Below the pieces are notes generated by a model. It had not been told where the DNA came from. It saw only the letters and a list, made by a program, of their open reading frames with translations, and did not search any database. 64,000 bases of DNA from Crossaster papposus (taxonomy: Eukaryota > Echinodermata > Asteroidea > Velatida > Solasteridae). The number at the start of each line of letters is the position of its first letter. The first letter of the stretch is position 1. Made by a program: the position numbers and the translations under genes. Of this stretch, positions 18,030 to 30,800 are shown piece by piece. Location of the stretch: contig JBAIAA010000409.1 of assembly GCA_037893245.1 (NCBI GenBank), positions 1 through 64,000 on the forward strand, in the 5' to 3' direction.

Positions 18030-21000
18030 CATTAGACATTGATATCTCTACAAAGATTTCAATGTTATTTTACTAGTTCCCAATGATTGTAACAGATGAA
18101 TGGAACAAATTCAAAGCCCATATATCTTAAAAGTTATGAATACAAACAATGCACACAATAGTTAGTCTTTTGGATTTCTTCATGTTTTGAAAAAGGTTTA
18201 CTTTTTTTTAACCCTATCCTCCCTGAATCTATCAAATTCCATCCATACCCGTTTTGGAGAATTTAGGCGGATTCAGGATATACCTCCATATTGAAAATTA
18301 GGGGATTTTGATGGATTGTAAGCCTAGCGGTACTGCAGGACTTTGATGGATTCAGGATACCTCAATATCTTTGTGTGTTACAAAACTCAGGATACTTTCT
18401 AGTAAAGATATCAAGAAGTTAGGGTAAATAGAATATATTTGTTAAAATTTATTTAATAACTATATATATTTTGGCAAAACAAATACACTTTTCTCGGTTT
18501 TAATATTAATATTTGTCTGATGGTAAAAAAAATAGTGAAAGATAGTTTTAGTTGATATTTGAATTGTAATGGGGTCAGTTACGAGTTCATGCAAGTCATA
18601 AGTCAAACTTCAAAAGTTGAACATGGAAGAGAAAAGCCTTTGTCATGTGACATTTGCATGGCCTGTCAATACAAGATTTAACAATGGTTGAGTGATGTGA
18701 TGTTTTTAACACTTGGGAGCTTCGCCTCGGATGTTAAAAATGTCATATCACACATCACAACAATTGTTTTCTTTCCAATAAAAAGATAAATAGCTGTATT
18801 TTTGTAACTTACTCGTAATTTGACGAATAAACTACCTCCATGTTTAGAACAAATCACATATGTCAAAACACAGCTGACCGTCTGCTATTTCACTGCTCTC
18901 CCACTGTAGGTGAACATTACATACAGGTACGTAGGTACTAATGATTCATCATATTATCACACATGGATGGTGCCATGTGTTTGTATAGACCGGACACATG
19001 ATCGTTCTAAGCTAATCGCACAAGACTTATTATTGACTTGTAGTAGAGTTGAACATTTGATTATTTAAACTTAGTTGAATTTGATCATATATTTGTAATG
19101 CAGCACTTAATACTGGACAAGTTTTTTATGACTTTATGAACTCGACACTGGCTAAAAGAGTACAAAACTGAACTGTGAACAGTCCTAACAAAGTCGCGTT
19201 TTGGACATTGGCTTTATTCAACACAAAAATAATTAATATATATTTTGTTCATTTCTGGTCTCGGTCTCAGCCTGCAAAAGTTTCAAAAGCCTTGTTCTTG
19301 GACATTAAGGTCTCGACTACAACGCTGGAACAATCTGAAAAAACAAACCTCTCTCGTATTGCAAATTAATATGTTACAGCTGACAAGAGTGTATTATCAC
19401 ATCCATATATTAGCACACAATGGTAAACATTTGTCTTTATTATTGTAATAATGTACTGGTAAATATAATGACTGGTAGATGTAGATGTAAATCAAGGTGG
19501 AAAAAAAACCTTTTTTTTTAATAATTGTGTATTGAACAAAATCATGCAAGAATTGAAAAATTGAATGTGTCTTTTTAAATTTTATAAATGAAAAATCACC
19601 TGACTTTTATGCTGAAAAAATTTAATCTTGCTGGAAATTCCTATAGAAACTTGATTATATATTGTTATCCATATACAATTATAAATTTATTTTTTGTAAG
19701 TGTACATTTCAGCTCTTAGCTATGTAAATAAAATTTAAATGTTACCCTCTGGGATTAAATTTGCCATTGTCTTTGAAAGTAACTATTTACATAAGTTTAC
19801 TGTCTGTACACGGTATCCTAGGATATATACACTTTTTTGTTACAATGTATTGCACACGGTGCATAGGTCATCTAGAAAATAAACTTGAATAAAATTGCAC
19901 AAGAGGAAGTTGATTTCAATATTTGATCGACCAGGATTTCTTTTTTTGATCATGACAATTACTAAAATACAAAAAAAATTCTTGTGACATTTTCAGATGA
20001 CATTTTAAACACCATCGCATGTTCAAAATGTCATATCCCACATCACAGCAGTCAACAATAAATTGTACAATGTAAAACCCTGCAGATAACAACAATAAAA
20101 AAACTTACATTACTTTAATATACTTGACAATTTTGGAAGTTTAAAGGCTGCCATGCTAGACTTAATGTGCTAAAGTTATACAACAGTCTGTTAGTTTTAC
20201 TGAACAAATGCAATGTGAACACAGCTTACAGTCATGTACAGGTATGTATGTATTTCAGAAAGATTTCAGTAAGAAGTAAAATCTAATTGTCAACAAACTT
20301 GTTTACTGGGGCAGAAAGATATCTTGGCATTTTAATACCAATACATGTATTATTTTAATATGAGAATATTTTACAAATGTATATACAATTCATTAAAAAT
20401 TACATTGTAATAACTGCTATAAAATTACTTTTATTTGGCACTTTATGGCTTATATTGCAATTTTGTGGAATTTTCAGTAATTTTTATATCTCTACAAAAA
20501 AGACTACAGAAAAAGGCCTAAGGAATGCTACATGTATGATTTAAGCTCATAACTCGAAAGGAAAACCACAGAACAATATATAGAATTTTCTATCAACTCT
20601 ATGCGCATTTCAGCACGTTTGATTTAAAAAGAAATATCAAGTTATATTGCACATAATGTGAAAGCTCTAATTCAAATCAGTGATTTTGCTCAAATTTGAC
20701 CAGGATAGCCAAGGCATGATTATAACATAGGTCCAATGCTTCTAAGGTGATAGACTATTCCTGAAAGGAGTATATAAGTCAGTTTCGTATTCACCTATTA
20801 CCTGTGAAGCCAATGATGGCCAATAGAATGTTAGATTGCCGCACAAGAAGTAAAACACAGATTGGCATGGTGAAAAGTCGCCTGACGACGGGCAGAGCAT
20901 CAACTGTCCAAAATGTTGAGTTCCTTCAGGTTCCTTTCAGAACCACACAAACTCACAAACAAGTTATCTTGAAACACACCCACCACAAATCATGAATGTA
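18030..21000. other. AT-rich stretch between the converging genes, no gene recognised
   Basis: No frame here resembles a protein. A diverged repeat at 18205-18430 (GGATTCAGGATA motifs) is shared with 34380-34740. The rest is AT-rich with scattered poly-A and poly-T. The 3' UTR of the minus-strand gene could extend into it. Confidence 0.5.
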
Positions 21001-21012
21001 TGAGAGTAAAGC

Positions 21013-21600
21013 TTAAGTCACATTTGCCGCGGCGGCCGTGGGGTCTAAAATATCTACGGCCAATAGCAATTATAGAGCCGCCGCAGAATTCCCACGGTCA
21101 CATACTGTAGCAGTCACATACATGTTAAGGTAGCCGCACGGCGTATTTTGAATTATATAGAAAACCTGCGGCAGGCGTACGCCTTGCGTTGCCACATACC
21201 GCAAGGCTACCTTACAGGCACCGTAGGGCTGCCTTAAGGCTGCCCTAGTGCGCCCGTGGAATTCCTGCGGCCGCCGCAATTTTGTTGGGGTCCGCAAATG
21301 TCAATTGTAATTCATAAGACCCCAGGGCAGCCGCACGGCAAACGCAAGGCCCCCGTATACGCCCGACGTATGGTCGCCGTCGAACCACTCTACGGCATGG
21401 CTACAGCGTGTCTAATTGCCACGACGAGTCTAGAAATGAAAACAGTTATAACTCCGCGTTATAATCCTACGGCCTGTAAAAGATAGGGATACGTCCTAGG
21501 GCGACCCTGGGGCCTCTGCGGCCGCCGCAGGTATCTCTCGATTTCTTGATTTCGTTATGGCCACCGTATCCTAGCCGTAGAGCAAATGTGACTTAGGCTT
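21013..21600. mobile_element. GC-rich TIR element just past the PH-actin stop codon
   Basis: AAGTCACATTTGC near 21017 is mirrored by GCAAATGTGACTT near 21580, with GCTTA on both outer sides as a likely target duplication. The interior is full of GCCGCCGC and GCGGCC motifs and is far richer in G+C than its flanks. It ends about 118 bases beyond the stop codon at 21718, so the gene's 3' UTR must cross it or end before it. Confidence 0.65.
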
Positions 21601-21717
21601 AAGCACCAAATCTATATAAAAAAGCTGGTGCCGTAAAACTAGATCGGGCCGTAAAACTGTTACTCGCCTTGATGTTACCAACTGCACGTTGCACCCCAGG
21701 TGGGTTCAAGTCACCAA

Positions 21718-21864
21718 CTACGTGTTCTGCCACTTTGTGAGGCTGGTCGGGCCCAGCTGTTTCCAGTCGTCTTTGGTGATGCACAAGTTGTCAAAGGCAG
21801 ACAAGGTGCTGAGTACTGTTCCTCCGTAATACGCCGAATGGTAGCGCTCTGGTGATGCGTGGAC
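21718..21864 (-). CDS. PH-actin gene, last exon and stop
   Basis: 147 bases with TAG at 21718-21720. ASPERYHSAYYGGTVLSTLS matches [20 protein letters not shown], and CITKDDWKQLGPTSL matches WISKQEYDESGPSIV. The end is WQNT, unlike the KCF of conventional actin. Confidence 0.94.
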   Translation of the reverse strand, partial: VHASPERYHSAYYGGTVLSTLSAFDNLCITKDDWKQLGPTSLTKWQNT

Positions 21865-24800
21865 CTACGGACGAGTGTATACACAAAACAAATAGGCGAT
21901 TGTGTAGTTACGGTACAAGCCCATCTCTAGTTTTGATCAAATTTAGAGTCAAGGGTGATGTTTATCATTCCAAAATTACTTTATCAACCTAAATTTATAA
22001 ATACCTGGGATAGTTTAGGCATTCCTATTGGTCGAGAGCCTGTCACGTGGCCAGTATTAAACGGACGATAAAGACATGGCTGGAAGTGTTTAAAACCAGC
22101 TGGCAACAAAACACTGTCACGCAAGTCGCATTATACCCGTCCCCAGGGCTCACTTTATTTCCAACCGTACCTCGTCTCCAATAGTAAGAGCGGGTAGTGT
22201 TGGGCGCTTACAGCTCGACACCCTGGGAACGAGGTTGCCCTGGGAACGAGGTTGTGTAGAGCGACAGAGGCGGGAACATGTCATTTGACACACACAGAAT
22301 GCCGAAACACTGAAATTTACTTGCGACAATTTTTCGGCTCGGGTAATTATCAGCACCCAGACTCCAAGCGGTATTAAACAGAGTGATTAAAACCTCTCGA
22401 ACACACATTTATTCCCTTAGTAAAATATTCTCAATGCTAATGATAGAAGGATGAAATAACTAAGTGAGCACACGTGCAGCGCAGAAAAACACTTGCGCAG
22501 CTAGCAGCATGTCAACCAGCATTGCAAAGTTTGGCAAAATGCTTAACGTTTACTATGGTAAAATGTCAATCGTAACATTTTGTTTAAATAAAACATGTAA
22601 GCATAACAATTTGCTTAGCACAAAAAATGTGTATTTCACACTTGTCTCTATAAAGCAAAAACCAACTAAACACCAGTTACCTGAAAATGTTGTTTGTAAC
22701 CCTGTTTTTGCCAAGGCAGAATTTTCATGCTAAGCAGATTTGTGTGCTTATGTTTTATGAAATTAGCCCCAGGTAACTGTAGGGGTGCACCAGTACCCTG
22801 AAGGAGTGCGAATGCACAGTTCTCATTTTGACGTCATTGCTCTTCTTTTTCCACGTTGCTTATTAATTTCACACACAAACTAAAAGTGTGTTTATGGACG
22901 AAGGGGTGCCATGACCTCGTGGTCTGGAGCATTGAATTTGTAATCTTTAGGTAAAGCTGCAGGTTGTGGGTTCGAGTCCGGCCTGGGACTACGGTGTGTG
23001 TGCCCTTGGGCAAGGCACTTTGTCACTCATTGCTTCTCTCCACCCAGGAGTAAATGGGTACCTGTGAGGACAGAGATGGTTATTAGAGAGGTTTCGCCTG
23101 CGAACGGGTACGGTTAGCTTAAAGGATACGTCATCAATTTTTGCAAACATATGACGTCACAGCTCTTCACTATCCGCTAACCGTGTACAAGGCACGGATA
23201 TCTCGCTCGCTACACGTGAATATAAAACGCGTACGGATAGCTAAACGTACGCGTACCCGTTCGTGTGCGAAACCTCTCTAATGTGGTTGATTTAGCTGCT
23301 TTGTGCCGAAATGGCAGCATCGAGCTGTATACTCCCCAGGGAGCTGAGATGGTATTTGGATTGTTTCATGGGCCCAGTTACCGGGGTAATAATGTTAAGC
23401 GCTTTGAGACTTTGGTGATAAAGCGCTATATAAGCACCGCACATTATTATTATAAGGGGTAGGGCAAGCGAATGAGAGGCAGACCCACCTTGACTGGAGA
23501 GCTCTTGGGTAACATTCTGACGAGCTCACTCCGGAGTCTCTCAGCCAAACCTGGTAGCAAGGTTGTCCCTCCACACAGATACACAGACCTGCAAATATCC
23601 ATAACTTACATTCATTAATGAGCCAGTACGATATTTCAACTGTGCATACTGTGCGCACACAAAAATGGGTCACACGTTGTACGCAAAAGGACACCACACA
23701 ATGCTTGTGTGTTAATCAGAGTGGGCGTCAACGTAACAGAGCGTAACATCACGTCAATGATTTTATCACAAATGTGACCCAACCCGACAAAATGAGTCGC
23801 AAGTCGCCAGAACTACTTTTGAGTAATATACCATTTAACACTGTCCGACACCCTTCCACCCAAACTGTACAATAAGGTGTCAACATGAGTGATACAACAA
23901 ACTGAAGAGCAAATGATGTGCTTTCAATTGCATGTGGAAAAACTCCTGAAAATACCTGAAAAATTGTCCTTCAGACTAATTTTAAGGGATTTGATCACAA
24001 CCACAAATTTTGCACTGCAAATGGGACGTGATCTAATATGCAAATTAGACGCATGCGCATCAGTGTTATTCAAACAGCTTCTCTTCTTCTCTCGTATGGA
24101 CCGAAGTCCGGATTGACAGCTTTAGTTCGAGAGGTCTTTTTTCTTTTAGCCGGATCACCACGAGAAGGTAGCTGTCTTGATCCTCCAGAAACACCGGGGC
24201 AAACCACTTCTCTTAGCGATAAGTTTTTCTGGGTTCTTTTATGTGCATTACACAACACACGGGACCTCCAGCTTTACGTCCCATCCGAAGGACGAAGCAA
24301 TAGTGGTTTAATTGCCTTGCTTAAGGACACACGTGTCGACACCGGGACTCGAACTCACGCTCTGCGGAACCGAAACCGAGTTCTTAACCGCCCGGCCACG
24401 ACACTCATTCAAACAGCTATTCCCAGGAAACTCGCTTGCAAAGCTGTGATACACGGAGGATGTCAACATAGACCACCGCCGTGATGCTCTAGCTCATTCA
24501 CGCGAACCAGGCTGCGGACACCAGCAGAACTCATGATGCACCCTCAAACTATTATCCCTGAGCCTCCATGTTTAACACTGGGGACAACACACTTCTCGTT
24601 AAACATGGATCAAATAAGAAAATCCCCCATATAATGCATTATGGCATGTCATCAGCTGGATATCTATGGCTGACCATCAGCTCAAATAGCCAATAAGGCT
24701 CTCAACTCCTCCTTAACTTACATAGGTTGTATTTTCTCGGACATTTTGTGTGAACTTTTACTTCGTAGCACCATCGAAAAATATAAATACGCGTGAAAAG

Positions 24801-27800
24801 ACGAGTGCGGCCGGTGGCAATGCATTCGGTCAAAGGTTATCTGTTTGTTTGTTGCTAACAACTACAGCGTGGGATGCTGCGTGTACGCACTCATCCAATC
24901 AGCGGTTACACGGGTCGTACTTAAACACAGAAGCGTCCCTACTACCGCTTTTAACACGTGTACTTCTCTACAAGGATCGAGAGCTTTCAACCCGCCTCCC
25001 AAGCAAAGTTAGTTTTGACACGGATTGAGCGCTCTATGGGTCGATGCCGTGTTGAAATGTTGTAGTGTGAAAAGGTCAGTCTAGTTTACACGTGTCGGAC
25101 CCGTGTATAACATGGACATTTTGCGTGTGCGAAAAGGCTTTTTGAATTTGGTTCAAGTTGTCAATCTATTAAAACTAATGCACGGTTCTTGCCACACATG
25201 TAAATGTATATGGAGCGAAATACAGTACCCTCTGGAGACTTGAACACAATGGGGAAAATGGGAGTGAAAAGGTCTCCAAAGGTTAATTTCTATAGATGAA
25301 TAGGTCTCCATTAGGAATTTCACAAATTAGATTTTTGGATTGTACCTATAAATTACTCAAAAACTAGGGTTAGGATGTGGGTTAGGGTTAGTGTTTGGGT
25401 TAGGGTATAATATAGAGTATACTGGGTCGAAATTTCAACCCAGGAAAATAATTGTGGTTAAAATGGGAGCCTTTTGAAAAACGTGCTCGACTTTCCAACC
25501 ATTTTGTACACGAGAACAAAGCCATGTCGCCACAGTGATACAAAAACGCGAATATTTGAACCAATACATACAACCTACTGTGTCTCTCTCACTATGCCAT
25601 TCACAATGTTCTTATCGGTGCTTACCTGCACATTTGTTTGCGTACGTCATTGCTGCAGGCCTGGATGGCGTTGTATACCAATGTGTGCAAACCGGGATGG
25701 TCTTTACCCCAGACCTCTGGATGGAATAAACCCTCTGTGCTACGGAACCGAGAGTAGTCTAGCTTGATAGAGCTGAAGAGAGAAATTATGAAATAAGAGC
25801 TGTAGTCACGTTATCCATAAGTCCATAAGCAATTTTACTAGCCATTACCAAGTATGTTTAAAACCGGCTCATGGGACTGAACATTGTTAACCAGTTAGCG
25901 CAGGATTATTTTAACATCACCGAGCCGACGCGCGGGATGATTTTTTATGAAACTCGATCTGAGGCGGGTTCAGGCCGCCAGTACCCTCATTAGAATGACT
26001 CGACTCAACTCGAGTGAAGGCTAATAAGACACGAGCCCCCAAAATAAGAGCAAAACTTTGCGAAAAGTAAGGGAGAGTGGAGGACAGCAACCAAGTCCCA
26101 AGATGGTGTAGAATAAGCCTCGCCTACAAAAGATTTGACTTGCGACTGAATTAATTGTGAGAATTTGGCTAAAAACTCAGGTGTACGGCAGAAAATAATT
26201 TCAATGCACGGACACCTACGTGTAGCATGTTGTCTACAGGTATGCATCTATACACAATTACGAACAGTAACATAGGATGACAATAACTGGTTCTGAACTA
26301 AATCTGGCAGCAAGATTTTTTAATTTTTTTCCCAGCTCTGCAATTAAAAGACCTTTCATCTGTAAGCTTCAGTGACCTTGGCTTTAGTGACCTTTGACAT
26401 TTCGGTGACCTTCAATTTAAACATTGAACACATACCCTGGTCCATTAGGAATGTCATATTTCTCCACGTCGATGTAGGTGCTGCAGAGTTCAGGGTCTAG
26501 GGAGCAGAACTTGAGTTCAGCATGATAGTCCTGAGCTACGAAGCAGGCCTGTTGGTAAATAACAAACAGCAGTTACGAGTACATTTATAATAAAAGAGCA
26601 TGTACAAGTTGATGGCTCAATAAAAAAATGCAGACAAGCATATTCAACGGACAAGCATACATCCAATACACTGCGGCAAAAACTACTTATACCAATTGAT
26701 GGACAATTTCTTGAAGAAAAATGACACCAAGATATCTGTATTTGTGCCAGTGAGTTTTAAATCAAAACCCTATTTTGTGAAGTGAAGTCAGAGATTCTTT
26801 CGCACCGAGAAATATTTATAAATCATGTCATGTTAAATTCGCTGTCGCCATTTAATTTATTTTCACGGTGCAAAAATACCTTCACCATACCAAAATGCTT
26901 CACAAAATAGGGTCTGGAGCAGAAACTACTGGCCCAAATCAAGATATCTTGGTATCATTTTTCTTGTAGAATAATTCTTTGTCCATTTAGTTTTGGCCTC
27001 AGGGTAGTGGTATGCTTGTTCGTTTTACATGTATATCCAACAGCCGGGTTGCCGATAGTTCAGTTTTTCAGTGTCTGAGCATTGTAAAAAGCCTGATCAT
27101 GAGCTCAACTCATATTGGTACATGTGTATGTGTTGGGCACGATCGGTCGATCTGCACTTTTACTTGATCAAGCAGAAATGCACTTGCGCGATCGGGTAGG
27201 AAATCTGCGACTTTACTTTCTGTTGATCTGCGCTATTGGTCAATCTTGCAGGAGTGCTTTGTAAAAGAAATTAAAAATTTTGTGTACCGGATCGACTGAT
27301 CACGCCAGTGCATTTCTGCACAATCAAGTCCAAAATATGCAATCTGGTCAGCATCCAGCCTGGCCCGTGGGCTCATTATTAGAATAAGTCAACTAATCCA
27401 GAGATTAAGTCCAGACTGCCAGAATGCCAGAGTGGCATTACATGAATTATGTGTATGGGCAATAATGATTTCTTAGCTAAGTGGGCCGATAGTTATGTCC
27501 AACCTGACAAAAAAGCACCAACGCTTTTATAAAGGGTATTGACTAAGAACTAAACTGTGATCAAATACCGTACATCCATAGCAGTACGATAAGTCGGTGT
27601 TATTAAAGATTAGGCCAAATAAAAAAAAAAAAAAGTTGGTGATCATCCCCGCCCGACTCTCCGAACAGGCCCCGAGCCCCCGACCCAAATTATTTTTTCA
27701 TTTTTTATTTTTCGAAAAACCGCCGTAAAAAAACGAAGAAAACGCCATAAAACGTGAAACCCCATTCAAATTTTGCGGGCTAGGTTTGACCCACGCCACC

Positions 27801-30800
27801 AACGTGCTTCTAGCGAGTACGTGCGCATGCGCTGTAGCCACACTTGCTGATTGCCATTGTCACTGCGCAATATAGACACTGATCTCTACAAATTCATCAG
27901 TGGCCATAGACCATATTGCGAATAGCAAAATATCACAAGAGGGCGCAGCTGCCCAAAGCCCCATTTTACACCTATGATGCATTGCGGTTCGGATTAGCAA
28001 TAAACCTTATTGTGTTGGCCAGGCATTCCAACAGGCATTGTTCTCGGCTTTTGTTCGTTTTGAGGTCGTGCAGTGATTTATCATGTCGTTGATCGTGATG
28101 ACAATACTAAATAATGCATTGTGCGTACAACATATCTGATTTATAGTTCATTCATTTTTTTGGCCTTAGAGAACTTGTAACAGGTATCTTGGTTAGCTTG
28201 CAAGAACCTCTCCTGCCAATGCACAATGTTATGATGAAGGACTGACGTGAGCAGTACCCATAGATAATGAGCTCATAGATCAGGGGAATACACCTACGTA
28301 CAGGAACTGAACTGTCGGGTAACCGATGGAAATCACTGACAGTTGGGTTGATATATGCTTCCTATAAGAAGCCTTGTTATTTGGTTTGTTTTATAATTAG
28401 CTTCCTCGGAAAAACCCAGGTTCAACCGTCAAAGCTTGCTGCTTGCGTAGCTCTGACGTCATTTTGTGTAACATCCGTCATACGAGTCAGACCTGGGGCC
28501 AATTTCATGGAGCTGCTAAGCACAACAAAATGCTTAGCACAAAATAAATGGGCTCAGTAAAAACAGGTTACCAGCCAGAACTCCATGTGCTTTTCATGCT
28601 AAGTAAAACCAACCAATACACATCACCTGAAAATTTGATTTGTAACCCTGCTTTTTCCTAAGGAAACATTTTTATGCTAAGCATTTTGTTGGGTGCTTAG
28701 CAGCTCCATGAATTAGGCCCCTGGTAACAGTTTATGATGCTGACAATATGGTGTCATTAATGAGATTTCGCATGTGAATGAATATTACCTGTGCACATAC
28801 GTTTGTTTATGGTGTAAATCGAGGAGTTTCTTTTGTTCCTCTCAATAATTTCCTTTGTTTGTACTCTAACTTTTTCCAACGGCTCTCATTGGTTTTGTAC
28901 ACGAATTTCAATCGAGGACGTCCTCGATTCTAACCCTAACCCCAATTCACCTTCGTGTCGCCAGGCATGTATCCTCCATTTACACCATAAACAAACGCTT
29001 ACATGTATGTTTTACTTTTCACAACCGTAATCCACCTTTTCATTGTTTTTTTGCATTGTGTTCGCATTTCTTTGTGTTAGCATAACATTTTGAATGAATG
29101 CAGGAATACTTTGAAAGCAGAGAAACATTTGCTAGACTATTCCAAACAGTATAATGTACCGGTACACAAAATATGTATGTAAAATGTGTCCAGTATTGGA
29201 GGTGCTCAACTGACTATACAATGTCTTACTCTTTCCTTGAGGTATCTCGCAATGTACATCTCAATCTCTGTGAAGAACCTGTACCAAGAAAAATAAGAGA
29301 AAAATGGTAAACTTTACCAAAAAAATAGGTATATAGGGAAAAACAATGAACTATGATGTAGAAAGTAAATTCACTAAAGGGAGGGGGGGGGGGGGGGGGG
29401 GGGGTTCTGTACAAATTGCATGAGTCGCAAGCTGTCATATGAACTGGGACAGGGGTATCATTGATCATCATAACCTGTCACCTGTGACATCATTGTGAAT
29501 TGACTGGTGACAGATTTTTGCCAGACTTGTGCTGCGACTTAAATATAACGTGTGACGGGGCTTGTGACGGGGCTTGTGACGGGGGCTTGTGACGGGGCTT
29601 GTGACGGGGCTTGTGACGGGGCTTGTGACGGGGCTTGTGACGGGGCTTGTGACGGGGGCTTGTGACGGGGGCTTGTGACGGGGGCTTGTGACGGGGGCTT
29701 GTGACGGGGGCTTGTGACGGGGGCTTGTGACGGGGGCTTGTGACGGGGGCTTGTGACGGGGGCTTGTGACGGGGGGCTTGTGACGGGGGGCTTGTGACGG
29801 GGGCTTGTGACGGGGGCTTGGGACGGGGGCTTGGGACGGGGCTTGGGACGGGGCTTTATTGGGACGGGACTTAATTAGGACGGGACTTAATTGGGACGGG
29901 ACTTAATTGGGACGGGACTTAATTGGGACGGGACTTAATTGGGACGGGACTTAATTGGGATGGGACTTAATTGGGATGGGACTTAATTGGGATGGGACTT
30001 AATTAGGATGGGACCTAATTAGGATGGGACCTAATTAGGATGACACTTAATTGGGATGACACTTAATTGGGACGAACTTGCAACCTGACTTGCGATCCCC
30101 GGACTTGCAATCCGCTAGACCTGCAATCCGCTAGACCTGCAATCCGCAAGACCTGCAATCCGCCAGACTTGCAATCCAACTTGAAATTGGATTTGTGATT
30201 TTACTTGTATCTAAATTGTGATTGAATTAAGATCTGGCCAAGGATTGACTGCGAAATACAACTCCAGAATAAAAAATAAAAAAACGATTGATATTTCAAC
30301 ATTGATCCGCCTTTAACATGTTAACAGCCCGGAAACATTACAACTTCCTCCTGGAAATGGATCATCCGCTGCTCAACCTTTAGCACAAGATGGTCTGAAT
30401 TACAAGAGGTTGTCTTGACGTCATGAGGAAATGAGTTGGACAAATATCAAACAAAAAGATCACTGCACAATTAACTGCCGCTTTTGTAAAGAACAATATA
30501 GTAATATTGATTTGCTGCATCAAATAAGTAATTTGTACTTGACTTAAAAAAAACAAAAAATGTCTGGATCTAAAAATATACCTTTGACATGTTGGAAAGT
30601 ACATGTACAGGCTTGGTACATGTAATTTGTTATTTCAAGCTGGAAAAGGATGCCAAGCCAGTGGTAATTAGTATTGCATAAAATAATGAAAGAGAACAAC
30701 TAAGTTTTCAGTTATTTCGCATTATGTACAGATCGAGTTAAGTTATCTAACACCATGCTCTAAAAATTCCTCAATCTAAAATAAAATAACTACGTTTAAA

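Noticed and set aside
24038-24484. 148-codon forward ORF
   Set aside because: It runs antisense through a tRNA-derived SINE; its apparent motifs come from box B and the SINE body.
25368-25405. Chromosome-end or fusion scar from TTAGGG repeats
   Set aside because: The motif is short, irregular, and lies within a repeat found again at 59585 with the same ends.
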